15,085 nucleotides of DNA from Nitrososphaerota archaeon (GCA_005877345.1 VBPR01000198.1:1-15085); one strand, 5' to 3'. Counted from the first letter of the stretch, positions 7,376-14,201 are shown. The notes: a model not told the origin generated them from the letters alone. Program-made: numbers and translations.

Positions 7376-7507
7376 CTAAATTACTTCTGGAAGATTTACA
7401 ATTTTCTCTATACCCTTCTTCACACCACCAAAAAAAGCATTCCATCCCAACCCTACGAGAGCCAAAATAACTAGAACAGCTAATATAAGAACGATCCACC
7501 CTATCAA
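7376..7507 (-). CDS. Single-pass membrane microprotein, 43 aa
   Basis: From a TTG at 7507 the frame reads MIGWIVLILAVLVILALVGL, then GWNAFFGGVKKGIEKI and ends VNLPEVI before TAG. One strong membrane helix (residues 2-20) is followed by a short amphipathic, basic segment. The pattern 'GW.vL...vLvil.LvGLGWn.FF.Gv.kG.eKv' recurs, as I recall, in small proteins of Nitrososphaerales, which supports a true gene. An in-frame TAA lies three codons upstream, so the TTG is the only possible start. A TATA-like TTTAAAGC at 7539-7532 is centred 28 nt upstream of the TTG, ideal for a leaderless mRNA starting at the codon itself. The function is unknown; a subunit or assembly factor of a membrane complex would be one guess. 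Confidence 0.72.
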   Translation of the reverse strand: MIGWIVLILAVLVILALVGLGWNAFFGGVKKGIEKIVNLPEVI

Positions 7508-7531
7508 TAAAAATTACTTCACATAATGTAT

Positions 7532-7539
7532 GCTTTAAA
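7532..7539 (-). promoter_or_regulatory. TATA-box-like element for the 43-aa membrane protein gene
   Basis: The minus strand reads TTTAAAGC, centred 28 nt upstream of the TTG at 7507. This spacing supports a leaderless transcript with a TTG start. Confidence 0.5.
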
Positions 7540-7608
7540 CTTTGAGTACAATATTTTGATGTATCATAAATGTTGCGAATAATTTAGTTTCTCTTGAAAT
7601 AAAAATTG

Positions 7609-7640
7609 TTCATTTCATATAACATTCATTTCATATAACA
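7609..7640. repeat. Perfect tandem duplication of a 16-nt unit
   Basis: TTCATTTCATATAACA is present twice in a row (7609-7624 and 7625-7640) and followed by TATA. The unit contains a TATA-like stretch on the plus strand and lies about 100 nt upstream of the minus-strand gene at 7507. Confidence 0.8.
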
Positions 7641-7782
7641 TATAATACTGAGATAACGATGGCGATGAATCTTGCAGGACGATAAAAAGATATAATTTAA
7701 CTTCTTAAAGCAGTTATCGCTATTGATTGGCTGAGGATTAATACTAAATATTAGATAGAAAATACCTGTTGAACGGTCCTTT

Positions 7783-8481
7783 TTACATACTATAATGGAT
7801 TCCAGTAATACAATTGCCCGATTCGACCGAATAACATACGCAACTATCTCTTGGCATTACATTTTCAAATGATATTGGATATGATATTCCAGAGTTATCG
7901 TTGTTTGGTATCAACGAATTATGAGGAACAAAAGTAATTGATTCAGGATCGTCCTTATCTAAAAATCCAAACATAAGTTGAGATACTTCTACATTATATT
8001 TGATTGAGTAAGGAAAGTTACCCATCTTGTTCCACCACTCAATTCCTGTAAACTGATTTGCTCCAACGTAATCAAAGTCCATCCCATCAAGAGAAAAATC
8101 AAAGGTCTCTGAGTGTGTTGTGGCTTGATCTGTAAGAGCATATCTAATTTGTTTATTTCTTTTGTTCATCACGATTATTCTCCTATACGAATGCCCTACG
8201 ACTGGCAATACTTTCTTGAACCTATACCTGTTAACACCTTGAAATATTGCTTCAAAATAATCTTGATTATCAAACTGACAGATCAGATTCAGTTCAATAG
8301 GTATATTGCGAGTACTAAATAATTCCAGCAGATAGAGCATCCATGATTTATCTGGTATTTGATTTCCAATATCGGCAGCTATCTTGATTATGTCAGATAT
8401 AGCAGTCACACCTGCAGGAAATAATGCAGCACCTTGTTTCTTATCTAATACACGACAAAAGGAGCCAACCCAATAATGCAA
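7783..8481 (-). CDS. Conserved-looking protein of unknown function, 232 aa
   Basis: The first possible start is the TTG at 8481 (MHYWVGSFCRVLDKKQG); no ATG, GTG or TTG occurs between it and the upstream in-frame TAG. The protein is soluble, without signal peptide or membrane helices. It has a helical first third (ISDIIKIAADIGNQIPDKSW, near 28-47), a beta-rich middle with PVVGHSYRRIIVMNKRNKQI (near 94-113) and TFDFSLDGMDFDYVGANQFT, and a VSQLMFGFLDKDDPESITFV section near 165-184. GIEWWNKMGNFPY looks like a conserved core. I have an impression of similar Nitrososphaeria proteins but cannot name a family. The last 30 residues contain three Cys. No neighbour indicates a role. Confidence 0.72.
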   Translation of the reverse strand: MHYWVGSFCRVLDKKQGAALFPAGVTAISDIIKIAADIGNQIPDKSWMLYLLELFSTRNIPIELNLICQFDNQDYFEAIFQGVNRYRFKKVLPVVGHSYRRIIVMNKRNKQIRYALTDQATTHSETFDFSLDGMDFDYVGANQFTGIEWWNKMGNFPYSIKYNVEVSQLMFGFLDKDDPESITFVPHNSLIPNNDNSGISYPISFENVMPRDSCVCYSVESGNCITGIHYSM

Positions 8482-8639
8482 TATGTTTAGAATTAAATAC
8501 CTTATCTAATTAAGATTTACTGTACTACTCATGATAGAATCCAAATATATTCGCATTAATTTAGTATTCTCAAAAGGAACTCTGCAGAATATCAGATCAG
8601 CAATATGATAAATGATCAAAGAATGAAATTATTACAATC

Positions 8640-9284
8640 TTATTCATTTGTATTATCAGTCCTGGTCCATGGAAACCATTTTCCAATAATCTTATTCCAA
8701 TTTAATTTTACTAACAGGTACAATGTTACGATAATTCCGGTCATACTGAGAATTACGGCTATTATGATAGTGGATGGATTGTCCGTATTTGTAATATCTG
8801 AAATAATGCGTTGAACAAATGGTCTCCCTAAAAGGACTCCTATCCATACTATAAACTCATTATATAATAACTCTCCAGCAAATACAGCAACAGCAAACTT
8901 CCATGGATTGTATCTTGTAAGACCCAGTGTAATGTAGATGATATTTCCGGAAAATGGCATTATTGTGGCAACAAATGCTCCTATCCATCCATACTTACTC
9001 AGGAGCTTTTGAAGTGACATTTTTCTTCCCTTTGATTTTCTGACAATGAAATTATGTCCAGAATAAGCAAGATAAAATATGATCATTTTTGCTGCAACAG
9101 CACCAGCAGTGCCAGAAAGGGCTATGAGGTGTGGATCCAAGTTTTTGTTAAATGCCGCTATGAGGGGAAGTGGAAAATAGGGTATCGGCAGAAAGAATAG
9201 TATACTTATAATAAAGCTAATCAATAAAATTCCGGCTTATCCAAAGTAATCATACAGCAAAATCAGCTCATCAAGAGTGACCAA
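8640..9284 (-). pseudogene. DedA/VTT-type membrane protein with an in-frame stop
   Basis: The open part, 194 aa from a TTG at 9224, is a VTT (SNARE-associated, DedA-like) protein: membrane helices around 5-25 and 33-53, the re-entrant ATIMPFSGNIIYITLGLTRY (86-105), GELLYNEFIVWIGVLLG, and a last helix near 150-170. The same frame runs upstream through TAA at 9239-9237, giving LLYDYFG-stop-AGILLISFIIS, where family members carry an uninterrupted 'yG..gif.is' helix start. A TTG at 9284 (MVTLDELILLYDYFG) with TATA-like TATATTAT 24-25 nt upstream is the natural start; an ATG at 9341 also reads in frame. So a nonsense change (for example TAT or TAC to TAA) splits the gene, and the TTG at 9224 would begin inside the first helix. 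DedA proteins move lipid carriers or keep membrane homeostasis; this copy may be dead or shortened. Confidence 0.75.
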
Positions 9285-9304
9285 GACAGGTAGACTAAGA
9301 TCAA

Positions 9305-9312
9305 ATAATATA
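9305..9312 (-). promoter_or_regulatory. TATA-box-like element for the DedA gene
   Basis: The minus strand reads TATATTAT, centred 24-25 nt upstream of the TTG at 9284. It supports a start upstream of the internal stop, not at 9224. Confidence 0.45.
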
Positions 9313-9493
9313 TTATTAAGTATTACAAAAGCCAGAATCATAATTTCCAATGTATAATTCAGTAAAGAAGGGTTAGACAACTAGACTTGAATCGATAGGT
9401 TGACACATTTTCAGATTAAATCAGATATCCTTTCAAGAACCATGAAAAATTGTATATAGAAGGGATAGACAAAATTAACTACTGATTTGGAAT

Positions 9494-9892
9494 TTGTTCT
9501 TTGACGGAATATCCGAACAATTGTTTGATGAAATACCAAAATCACCGCTTGTCAGATCTCAAGTATTACTGAATATTGACAAGTTTGAAATTGGACAGAG
9601 TTATGTTACAGCTAAAATACAAAATAGATATGCTGAAAATGTTACGATTAACATACAGGGAGGTCGCCCTGGAATAGAACTTCAAGATAGTCTTTTTAAA
9701 ATTAAAAATCCTGAAAATCGGGATTCTTTACACTATGCATACATAACTGCAAAATTGATTCAATCAGGTAAAATATTTGTGAGAAAGCTTCCTGTTGTTG
9801 GTATAAGAGATTGGCTATTAATTTATGAGGATACATTGGTTGAACTCTCAGTAAAAGATGCCTATGACGAATTGGAAATTGTTGTGGTTTAA
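9494..9892 (+). CDS. Unrecognised 132-aa protein
   Basis: The frame opens at TTG 9494 (MFFDGISEQLFDEIPKSPLV); an in-frame TAA at 9476-9478 and no other start codon between leave TTG as the choice. There is no signal peptide or membrane helix. The sequence is mainly beta, with alternating hydrophobics in QVLLNIDKFEIGQSYVTAKI and LIYEDTLVELSVKDAYDELE and a Val-rich end (EIVVV), so a small beta-sandwich is plausible. No motif tells its function. A TATA-like TGTATATAG at 9451-9459 would start transcription about 10-15 nt before the TTG. Divergent from the DedA gene, so the 200-nt spacer serves both. Confidence 0.7.
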   Translation: MFFDGISEQLFDEIPKSPLVRSQVLLNIDKFEIGQSYVTAKIQNRYAENVTINIQGGRPGIELQDSLFKIKNPENRDSLHYAYITAKLIQSGKIFVRKLPVVGIRDWLLIYEDTLVELSVKDAYDELEIVVV

Positions 9893-10087
9893 AAAATTAT
9901 TATGTCATAGAATAAAACCAGAACTTGGCCGCTAGTAACCTTAACTTGGATGGAGCTTGGGATTAGCTAGTTTGCAAATTGAGAGTACAAAACCGACACT
10001 GACTATTCTATTGTAAAAACTGAAACTAAAAAGTAGATAATTAAAAAATTTTGATACCTGAAAAAGACCAAGTATATAAGGTATGTT

Positions 10088-10095
10088 AAAAAAAA
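10088..10095 (-). terminator. Oligo-T terminator after the zinc-ribbon microprotein gene
   Basis: Eight A's on the plus strand give T8 on the minus strand, five nt beyond the stop codon at 10102-10100. This is the standard archaeal termination signal and supports that gene being real. Confidence 0.6.
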
Positions 10096-10099
10096 GTAG

Positions 10100-10246
10100 T
10101 TAGTGACCACCGCAGCCACATCCATGTTCGTCTCCATGATGATGAGCATTAGAGTTTTCAGAACATGTTGGGCAAAGTGGATTGTTATTTTCAGACATGA
10201 ATGTAATTCCACAGGAAGTACACTTTAACTTTTGAATACCTTCCAT
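10100..10246 (-). CDS. Zinc-ribbon microprotein with a His/Cys-rich tail, 48 aa
   Basis: ATG at 10246 gives MEGIQKLKCTSCGITFMSEN, then NNPLCPTCSENSNAHHHGDE and HGCGCGGH before TAA. C9/C12 and C25/C28 form a rubredoxin-like zinc ribbon. The last 14 residues hold H35, H36, H37, H41, C43, C45 and H48, a second metal site like the His-rich tails of metallochaperones or copper/zinc stores. A TATA-like TTAATTATG at about 10275-10267 is 25-29 nt upstream of the ATG, and T8 follows the stop, so the gene is a complete unit. The longer minus-strand frame in this place (10212 to 10003) is in another phase and has no such pattern. Metal binding is strongly indicated; the metal is not. It is divergent from the cupredoxin-cyclase gene, whose start is 175 nt away. 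Confidence 0.82.
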   Translation of the reverse strand: MEGIQKLKCTSCGITFMSENNNPLCPTCSENSNAHHHGDEHGCGCGGH

Positions 10247-10391
10247 AATTTGTACAGTCCGATGACCATAATTAATGTCTTTCTTGGACTACCGGATTTT
10301 CACGTTATCATTACCCATTAATATTGATCGTCAATCTGCGTGATAAACAAATGGAAATCTCAAAGCACGATGAAGCAAAAACAACGTAAGG

Positions 10392-10399
10392 TTATATTC
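10392..10399 (+). promoter_or_regulatory. TATA-box-like element for the cupredoxin-cyclase gene
   Basis: TTATATTC is centred 26-27 nt upstream of the TTG at 10422, leaderless spacing. A second candidate, CTTTAAAT at 10401-10408, is nearer and less well placed. Confidence 0.45.
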
Positions 10400-10421
10400 C
10401 CTTTAAATTATTTAGAAGTGA

Positions 10422-11477
10422 TTGACACAATTTGTCGTTATTCCTAGATTTAATGAGAATACTACAGAAATAATGTACTTTGAACCAAGGATTGCTAAGA
10501 TAGTCAAAGGTGAATCTATAACTTGGATTAATCGGGACACTAAAGTTCATAACTTGACCTCTGGAGATGGGAACTCTTCATTACCAAGTCCTTTCTTTCA
10601 GACTGGTGGTATGTTGCCAGGAGAATCTACGACCGTTAAGATCGATAGTAATCAGCAAAGCATACCATACTATTGTACGATGCACCCTTCTGAAAGGGGC
10701 GTGATTGGAATATTTCCCACGCAGGAAGACCAAATGACAGAATCTGAAAAATCCAAACTTTTAGATGATATCAATTTGTCCATATCTGACAACGCAAATC
10801 AAAAAATATTAACTCGCCTTCAGAGACAACTAGATCCAGCAATTATTGAATATCTGAATGACCCTTATGCTACATTAATCCAGAACAGACTATTGACCAT
10901 TGTATTCTGGGATATAAGTAATTTTTCAAAGTTAACAGAAGTCTTTAAAGACCATCCAGAGCTAATTGCCGTATTTCTTAATGAATATCTCGGTGTCGCA
11001 GTCCCGATTATACATGAATATGACGGGATTGTTGATAAATTCATTGGAGATGGTATACTTGCATATTTTGGATTCAAGGAACGAGACGATGATGGTTCAG
11101 TTGGAGCATCCAATTCAATTCTTGCAGCTCTGGAATTGAAGAAGTCATTCCAGATTTTTAAGCAAAATTGGCTGGGTATATGGAAATCAGTTACTAATTT
11201 TGATATAAATATTGACGTAAAATGTGGTATTAATACTGGCTCAGTGTTAGTTGGACTCATGGGAAGCGAGGAAAGAGATCAGTTCACTGTAATAGGAACT
11301 CATGTGAACTTGGCGAGCAGGTTGGAAGGAATAGCCGAAGCTGATCAAATTGTTGTATCACAATATACAAAAGAAAAGGTTCTAGAAAAATTCAACTTAG
11401 AAACTATTCAAATAAAAGAAAAAATAAAAGCTTTTGAAGATATTACGGAATATTACATTGTTCAAAGTCAGAACTAA
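10422..11477 (+). CDS. Cupredoxin-class III nucleotidyl cyclase fusion
   Basis: The 351-aa protein joins two domains. Residues 1-100 are a plastocyanin-like cupredoxin: FEPRIAKIVKGESITWIN, H43 in VHNLTSG, and C85/H88 in YYCTMHPSERG are type 1 copper ligands; the usual axial Met, three residues after H88 in thaumarchaeal plastocyanins, is E91. After a linker (about 100-155), residues 156-345 are a class III cyclase: metal ligands D164 (FWDISNFS) and D210 (FIGDG), adenine-side K206 and T289, and transition-state N296 and R300 in VNLASRLE. The Lys/Thr pair indicates ATP as substrate (adenylate cyclase, class IIIb type). There is no signal peptide or membrane helix, so both domains should be cytosolic, unlike exported cupredoxins. 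I infer cAMP synthesis tuned by copper or redox state. TTG start; TATA-like TTATATTC (10392-10399) is 26 nt upstream. An MFS gene follows after 75 nt. Confidence 0.92.
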   Translation: MTQFVVIPRFNENTTEIMYFEPRIAKIVKGESITWINRDTKVHNLTSGDGNSSLPSPFFQTGGMLPGESTTVKIDSNQQSIPYYCTMHPSERGVIGIFPTQEDQMTESEKSKLLDDINLSISDNANQKILTRLQRQLDPAIIEYLNDPYATLIQNRLLTIVFWDISNFSKLTEVFKDHPELIAVFLNEYLGVAVPIIHEYDGIVDKFIGDGILAYFGFKERDDDGSVGASNSILAALELKKSFQIFKQNWLGIWKSVTNFDINIDVKCGINTGSVLVGLMGSEERDQFTVIGTHVNLASRLEGIAEADQIVVSQYTKEKVLEKFNLETIQIKEKIKAFEDITEYYIVQSQN

Positions 11478-11552
11478 ATTTTCTGACAGTTGAGTCGATA
11501 TCTAGCCGTTTATTAGCATTAAGAAAGTTTTACCGTTGAATTAGAACATAAA

Positions 11553-12707
11553 TTGGATCCATTTAAGGTCGCGACTCTTTCCCTATTGCTTGCCAGAATT
11601 GTATATACAATTAATTGGTTTAACATTGCTTCTACCTTCTACCTTATTGCTTCGGACTTTGGAGAAAACATAGCCATATTAGGAATAATTAGTGCTAGTT
11701 TTCTTATAGGAGTGGGTCTGTTTCAAGTACCTGCGGGGGTTATAGCTGCAAAATACGGTGCAAGAAAGATCGCTATTTATGGAATCATGATTGCATCATC
11801 TGCAGCGTTAGTTACTGGATTGGCTAGTGATACGACACAAATCACTTTATTGAGATTCATAGTCGGCATCGGAATGGCATGTTTCTTTGGACCCAGTGTT
11901 ATACTAGTTTCAAGATATTTAGGAAAAGAATCTGAAGGCCTAGGAATAGGATTACTAAATTCAGCGCATGCCTTGGGTGGAATTTTGGGATTGTTTGGTT
12001 GGGTGATACTAGCCGAAACACTAGGCTGGAGAGCCACGCTAATTTTGAGTGGTGGGTTGGGAATAGCTACGGCCCTCATGTTAGGTATTACATTGATAAA
12101 GGATGAAGGCGAAATACAGAAAAAATTTAGAATCAAGATATCTTACGTGCTTGACACTCTATTTAACAAGTCATTGATAATACTTGGATTCACATTACTC
12201 GGATTTCAAGCAGGATCGAGCATGATTTTAACATTTAGTGTATTTTACTTTGTGGATCATCTGAAGATAAATCCACTGGAGGCAGGGCTGATAGGAAGTC
12301 TGAGTTTAATAGTTGCTCTTCTTTCATCTCCACTATTTGGAAGAATCTATGATAAAATTGGAAATGCAAAGAAGTTGTTGTTCATATCAGGTATTCTGAG
12401 CGCAGTTAGTATGATAGGCTTTGCTACCGACTCGCTATATGTAATAATAATTTCAGTTATCATAACAGGATTTTTCCTATCAGCAGGTTTCGTAATAGTG
12501 TACGCCAAAGCAAAGGAAATCAACAAATCTCAGCCCCATTATCAGACTCTTGCTGTAAGTTATGTTAATGGTATCTCATTATTCGGTGTTTTCTGGATCC
12601 CAGTCTTATTTTCAATTATCGTCAACCGGCTCGGATATGAAATAGCCTGGTTGCTAGGAGGTCTGGCTGTGATTTTACTGGTGCTGCCAGTACTCAGGCT
12701 CAAATGA
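11553..12707 (+). CDS. MFS transporter
   Basis: The 384-aa product is polytopic, with about 12 membrane helices in two halves, the length of a compact major facilitator protein. The loop between helices 2 and 3 is VIAAKYGARKIAIYG, a form of motif A (G-x3-D-R-x-G-R-R) in which the Asp is missing; the equivalent loop in the second half is FGRIYDKIGNAKKLL. FGWVILAETLGWRATLILSG at about 149-168 is helix 4/5 with the family's G-W-R turn. The short cytosolic loop near 180-195 is charged. Substrate cannot be read from sequence; nitrate/organic-anion-like or drug-like exporters are all possible. The TTG at 11553 is the only start after an in-frame TAA at 11520. It lies 75 nt after the cyclase gene, same strand, so it may be co-transcribed. 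Confidence 0.9.
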   Translation: MDPFKVATLSLLLARIVYTINWFNIASTFYLIASDFGENIAILGIISASFLIGVGLFQVPAGVIAAKYGARKIAIYGIMIASSAALVTGLASDTTQITLLRFIVGIGMACFFGPSVILVSRYLGKESEGLGIGLLNSAHALGGILGLFGWVILAETLGWRATLILSGGLGIATALMLGITLIKDEGEIQKKFRIKISYVLDTLFNKSLIILGFTLLGFQAGSSMILTFSVFYFVDHLKINPLEAGLIGSLSLIVALLSSPLFGRIYDKIGNAKKLLFISGILSAVSMIGFATDSLYVIIISVIITGFFLSAGFVIVYAKAKEINKSQPHYQTLAVSYVNGISLFGVFWIPVLFSIIVNRLGYEIAWLLGGLAVILLVLPVLRLK

Positions 12708-12832
12708 AGGATTTATTCTGGCCAAAATGAATAATTATAAACTATTAGACAATTAGAATAAATTCTCTATCTTCTATCGTTAATATATGTCCGGTTTGAA
12801 TTAAAAGTTCGAATCATATTCTATGATTAAAA

Positions 12833-12839
12833 AGGTGAG
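12833..12839 (+). promoter_or_regulatory. Shine-Dalgarno sequence before the exported protein gene
   Basis: AGGTGAG ends 7 nt before the ATG at 12847 and matches the archaeal 16S tail well. Most genes here lack one, so this start is leadered; a TATA-like TTAATATATG at 12780-12789 would give a leader of roughly 35 nt. Confidence 0.65.
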
Positions 12840-12846
12840 TATCTGA

Positions 12847-13308
12847 ATGAATTGGAATTTGAATAAGAAAACAAGACACTGTAGAGGTATTGTCATATTT
12901 ATCGTAATTAGTTTATTTATTCTTCAAAGTGTACAGCAATCTGTATTTGCAAATCATGGTAAGGAGATTGCTCTCAAGGTAAGCGATTCGCAATTTATAA
13001 TACTTCCAGGCAAGAACGTCCAGCAAGTTAAATTAACTACTACATATTCGGTTTCTGATCCAGCTACAGTCGGTAAACAAATTAGTGGAACCATGAAAAT
13101 ATATACACCCAATGGGACTTTACTCAAAACAACCTCTATTCCAAACGGATTCAAGGTAGATAAAAGTGGTTTTCAGCAATTTGTTACCAGTTTACCAAAT
13201 AGTACAATTCAATCAATTAACACCATTGTGTTGTTTACAGATTTGAATAAGACTGCTCCATTATCAAATTCCATAACTAACAAATTGGTTCTAAATAAAA
13301 CACAATAA
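12847..13308 (+). CDS. Exported protein of unknown function, 153 aa
   Basis: The N-terminus MNWNLNKKTRHCRG is basic and is followed by GIVIFIVISLFILQSV and a likely cleavage near SVFANHG (about residue 36), a classical signal peptide. The mature part, about 118 aa, is rich in beta-forming and polar residues with several NxT/S sequons (NGT, NST, NKT), and has the repeated strand pattern expected of a small extracellular beta-sandwich. KVSDSQFIILPGKNVQQVKL near 44-63 and KIYTPNGTLLKTTSIPNGFK near 84-103 are the clearest strands. I know no function. A surface or cell-envelope location is well supported. It has its own Shine-Dalgarno, and an oligo-T lies about 100 nt downstream. Confidence 0.75.
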   Translation: MNWNLNKKTRHCRGIVIFIVISLFILQSVQQSVFANHGKEIALKVSDSQFIILPGKNVQQVKLTTTYSVSDPATVGKQISGTMKIYTPNGTLLKTTSIPNGFKVDKSGFQQFVTSLPNSTIQSINTIVLFTDLNKTAPLSNSITNKLVLNKTQ

Positions 13309-13403
13309 TAGATTTGATTTTATTCCATCGTTCAGTAATAGAACAATAGAATAATTAAATCAAATATCTAGTGCTTGTCTTAAAAAATCAACTTCAATTT
13401 GGA

Positions 13404-13427
13404 GATAGATTTTTTTTATTTTCTATC
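13404..13427 (+). terminator. Oligo-T with flanking inverted repeat
   Basis: T8 at 13410-13417 lies about 100 nt after the stop of the exported protein gene. It is enclosed by GATAGA (13404-13409) and TCTATC (13422-13427), exact reverse complements. The T-run is the plausible terminator; the hairpin may be incidental. Confidence 0.4.
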
Positions 13428-13452
13428 GAATAACAGTTGAAAATCAGTAGAA

Positions 13453-13460
13453 CTTAAATA
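13453..13460 (+). promoter_or_regulatory. TATA-box-like element for the MTH1187-type gene
   Basis: CTTAAATA, preceded by AGAA (a possible BRE), is centred about 31 nt upstream of the ATG at 13488, giving at most a very short leader. Confidence 0.45.
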
Positions 13461-13487
13461 ATTTCTTACCGTGAATAAAGTTACACT

Positions 13488-13796
13488 ATGATTACTGCAG
13501 AGATCAGTTTGGTTCCAGTCGGTACTGGTTCTGGAACAAGTATGAGTAAAGAAATAGCTTTGGCTTTTGATGCAATTAGTGGAATCAAAGATCTCAAAGC
13601 AACGCTTACCCCTCTTGGAACTCAAATTCAGTCTAATAATATGGTAGACATTCTGAATGCAATAAATATTGCCCATGAAGCTGTAAAGTCTTCCGGAATT
13701 CAGAGGATTATTTCTATTGTGCATATAGACGAAAGATTGGACAAGGAACAAAATCTGGATCAGAAAGTTGATTCTGTCATGAATAGACTGAAGTGA
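13488..13796 (+). CDS. MTH1187/YkoF-family thiamine-binding-like protein
   Basis: The 102-aa product matches the small UPF0045 (MTH1187, DUF77) family in length and along its whole sequence: ITAEISLVPVGTGSGTSMSK at the start, the KATLTPLGTQIQ strand-turn near 38-49 with the characteristic 'TPlGT', VDILNAINIAHEAVKSSG helix, and IISIVHIDERLDKEQNLDQK near 74-93. These proteins form a ferredoxin-like fold and assemble as tetramers; homologues bind thiamine or HMP-like ligands, so a role in vitamin handling is inferred from the family, not from local context. The start ATG at 13488 is fixed by the family N-terminus. No thiamine genes or riboswitch are visible nearby. Confidence 0.9.
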   Translation: MITAEISLVPVGTGSGTSMSKEIALAFDAISGIKDLKATLTPLGTQIQSNNMVDILNAINIAHEAVKSSGIQRIISIVHIDERLDKEQNLDQKVDSVMNRLK

Positions 13797-14012
13797 GCAA
13801 ATTCCCATTATGCTGTAAGATAAAAATACTTTACTGAATACTATAATATCACAAATCAAGTAACATTAATTACATTCGTATCGCTTGATAGCTAGTTATA
13901 TTCCTCTTTCGAGAACATTTCTGTTTATATATTGCTTAAAAAGTCAAGTAGAAATTTTTTATTATTTACCTAAAATTTCGATAAAATTTAGATAAAAAGT
14001 AAGTGACCATAG
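13797..14012. other. Intergenic, no gene seen
   Basis: This AT-rich spacer shows no frame, hairpin or promoter that I can defend. The stretch around 13970-14000 (CCTAAAATTTCG...AAATTTAGATAAAA) is only a low-complexity region. Confidence 0.4.
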
Positions 14013-14201
14013 TTATGGAGAATTTATTCCAATTGCCTTGTTACTTGGATGAGAGCATCTACAAGTACGACTTGGTGAACCATGTTCTGAAAGCTTGTGA
14101 CGACATGTACGATAATCACATATCGCTTCCTCAGCTTCACCCACTACATTCACAAAGCGTCTGCGATAGCTAAGCACATTCTTTGTAAGACAACATAACA
14201 T
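14013..14201 (-). CDS. Possible Cys/His zinc-binding protein, up to 62 aa
   Basis: The minus frame from ATG 14201 opens MLCCLTKNVLSYRRRFVNVV and then shows EEAICDYRTCRHKLSEHG and RTCRCSHPSNKAIG before stopping. C28-x4-C33-x-H35, H40 and C47-x-C49-x-H51 form a dense metal-binding pattern unlikely by chance. A GTG at 14153 (MNVVGEAEEAICDYRT) gives 46 aa and keeps the entire motif, so the true start may be there. Upstream signals are weak for both. A plus-strand frame from ATG 14014 to TAG-adjacent TAA (52 aa) overlaps it completely but has no motif. I take the minus frame as more likely. Role unknown. Confidence 0.42.
   Translation of the reverse strand: MLCCLTKNVLSYRRRFVNVVGEAEEAICDYRTCRHKLSEHGSPSRTCRCSHPSNKAIGINSP

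Noticed and set aside
10003..10212. 69-aa minus-strand frame
   Set aside because: It is out of phase with the Cys-patterned gene at 10100-10246, crosses its terminator and has no motif.
12800..12830. GTTCGAATC, like a tRNA T-loop
   Set aside because: The flanking bases do not pair as a T-stem and no acceptor or anticodon arm is present.
13416..13859. 147-aa minus-strand frame
   Set aside because: Antisense of the MTH1187-family gene, whose family match is clear.
14151..14185. Short minus frame MCLAIADAL, like the start of HypC
   Set aside because: Stops after nine codons; chance likeness in another phase of the Cys/His candidate.
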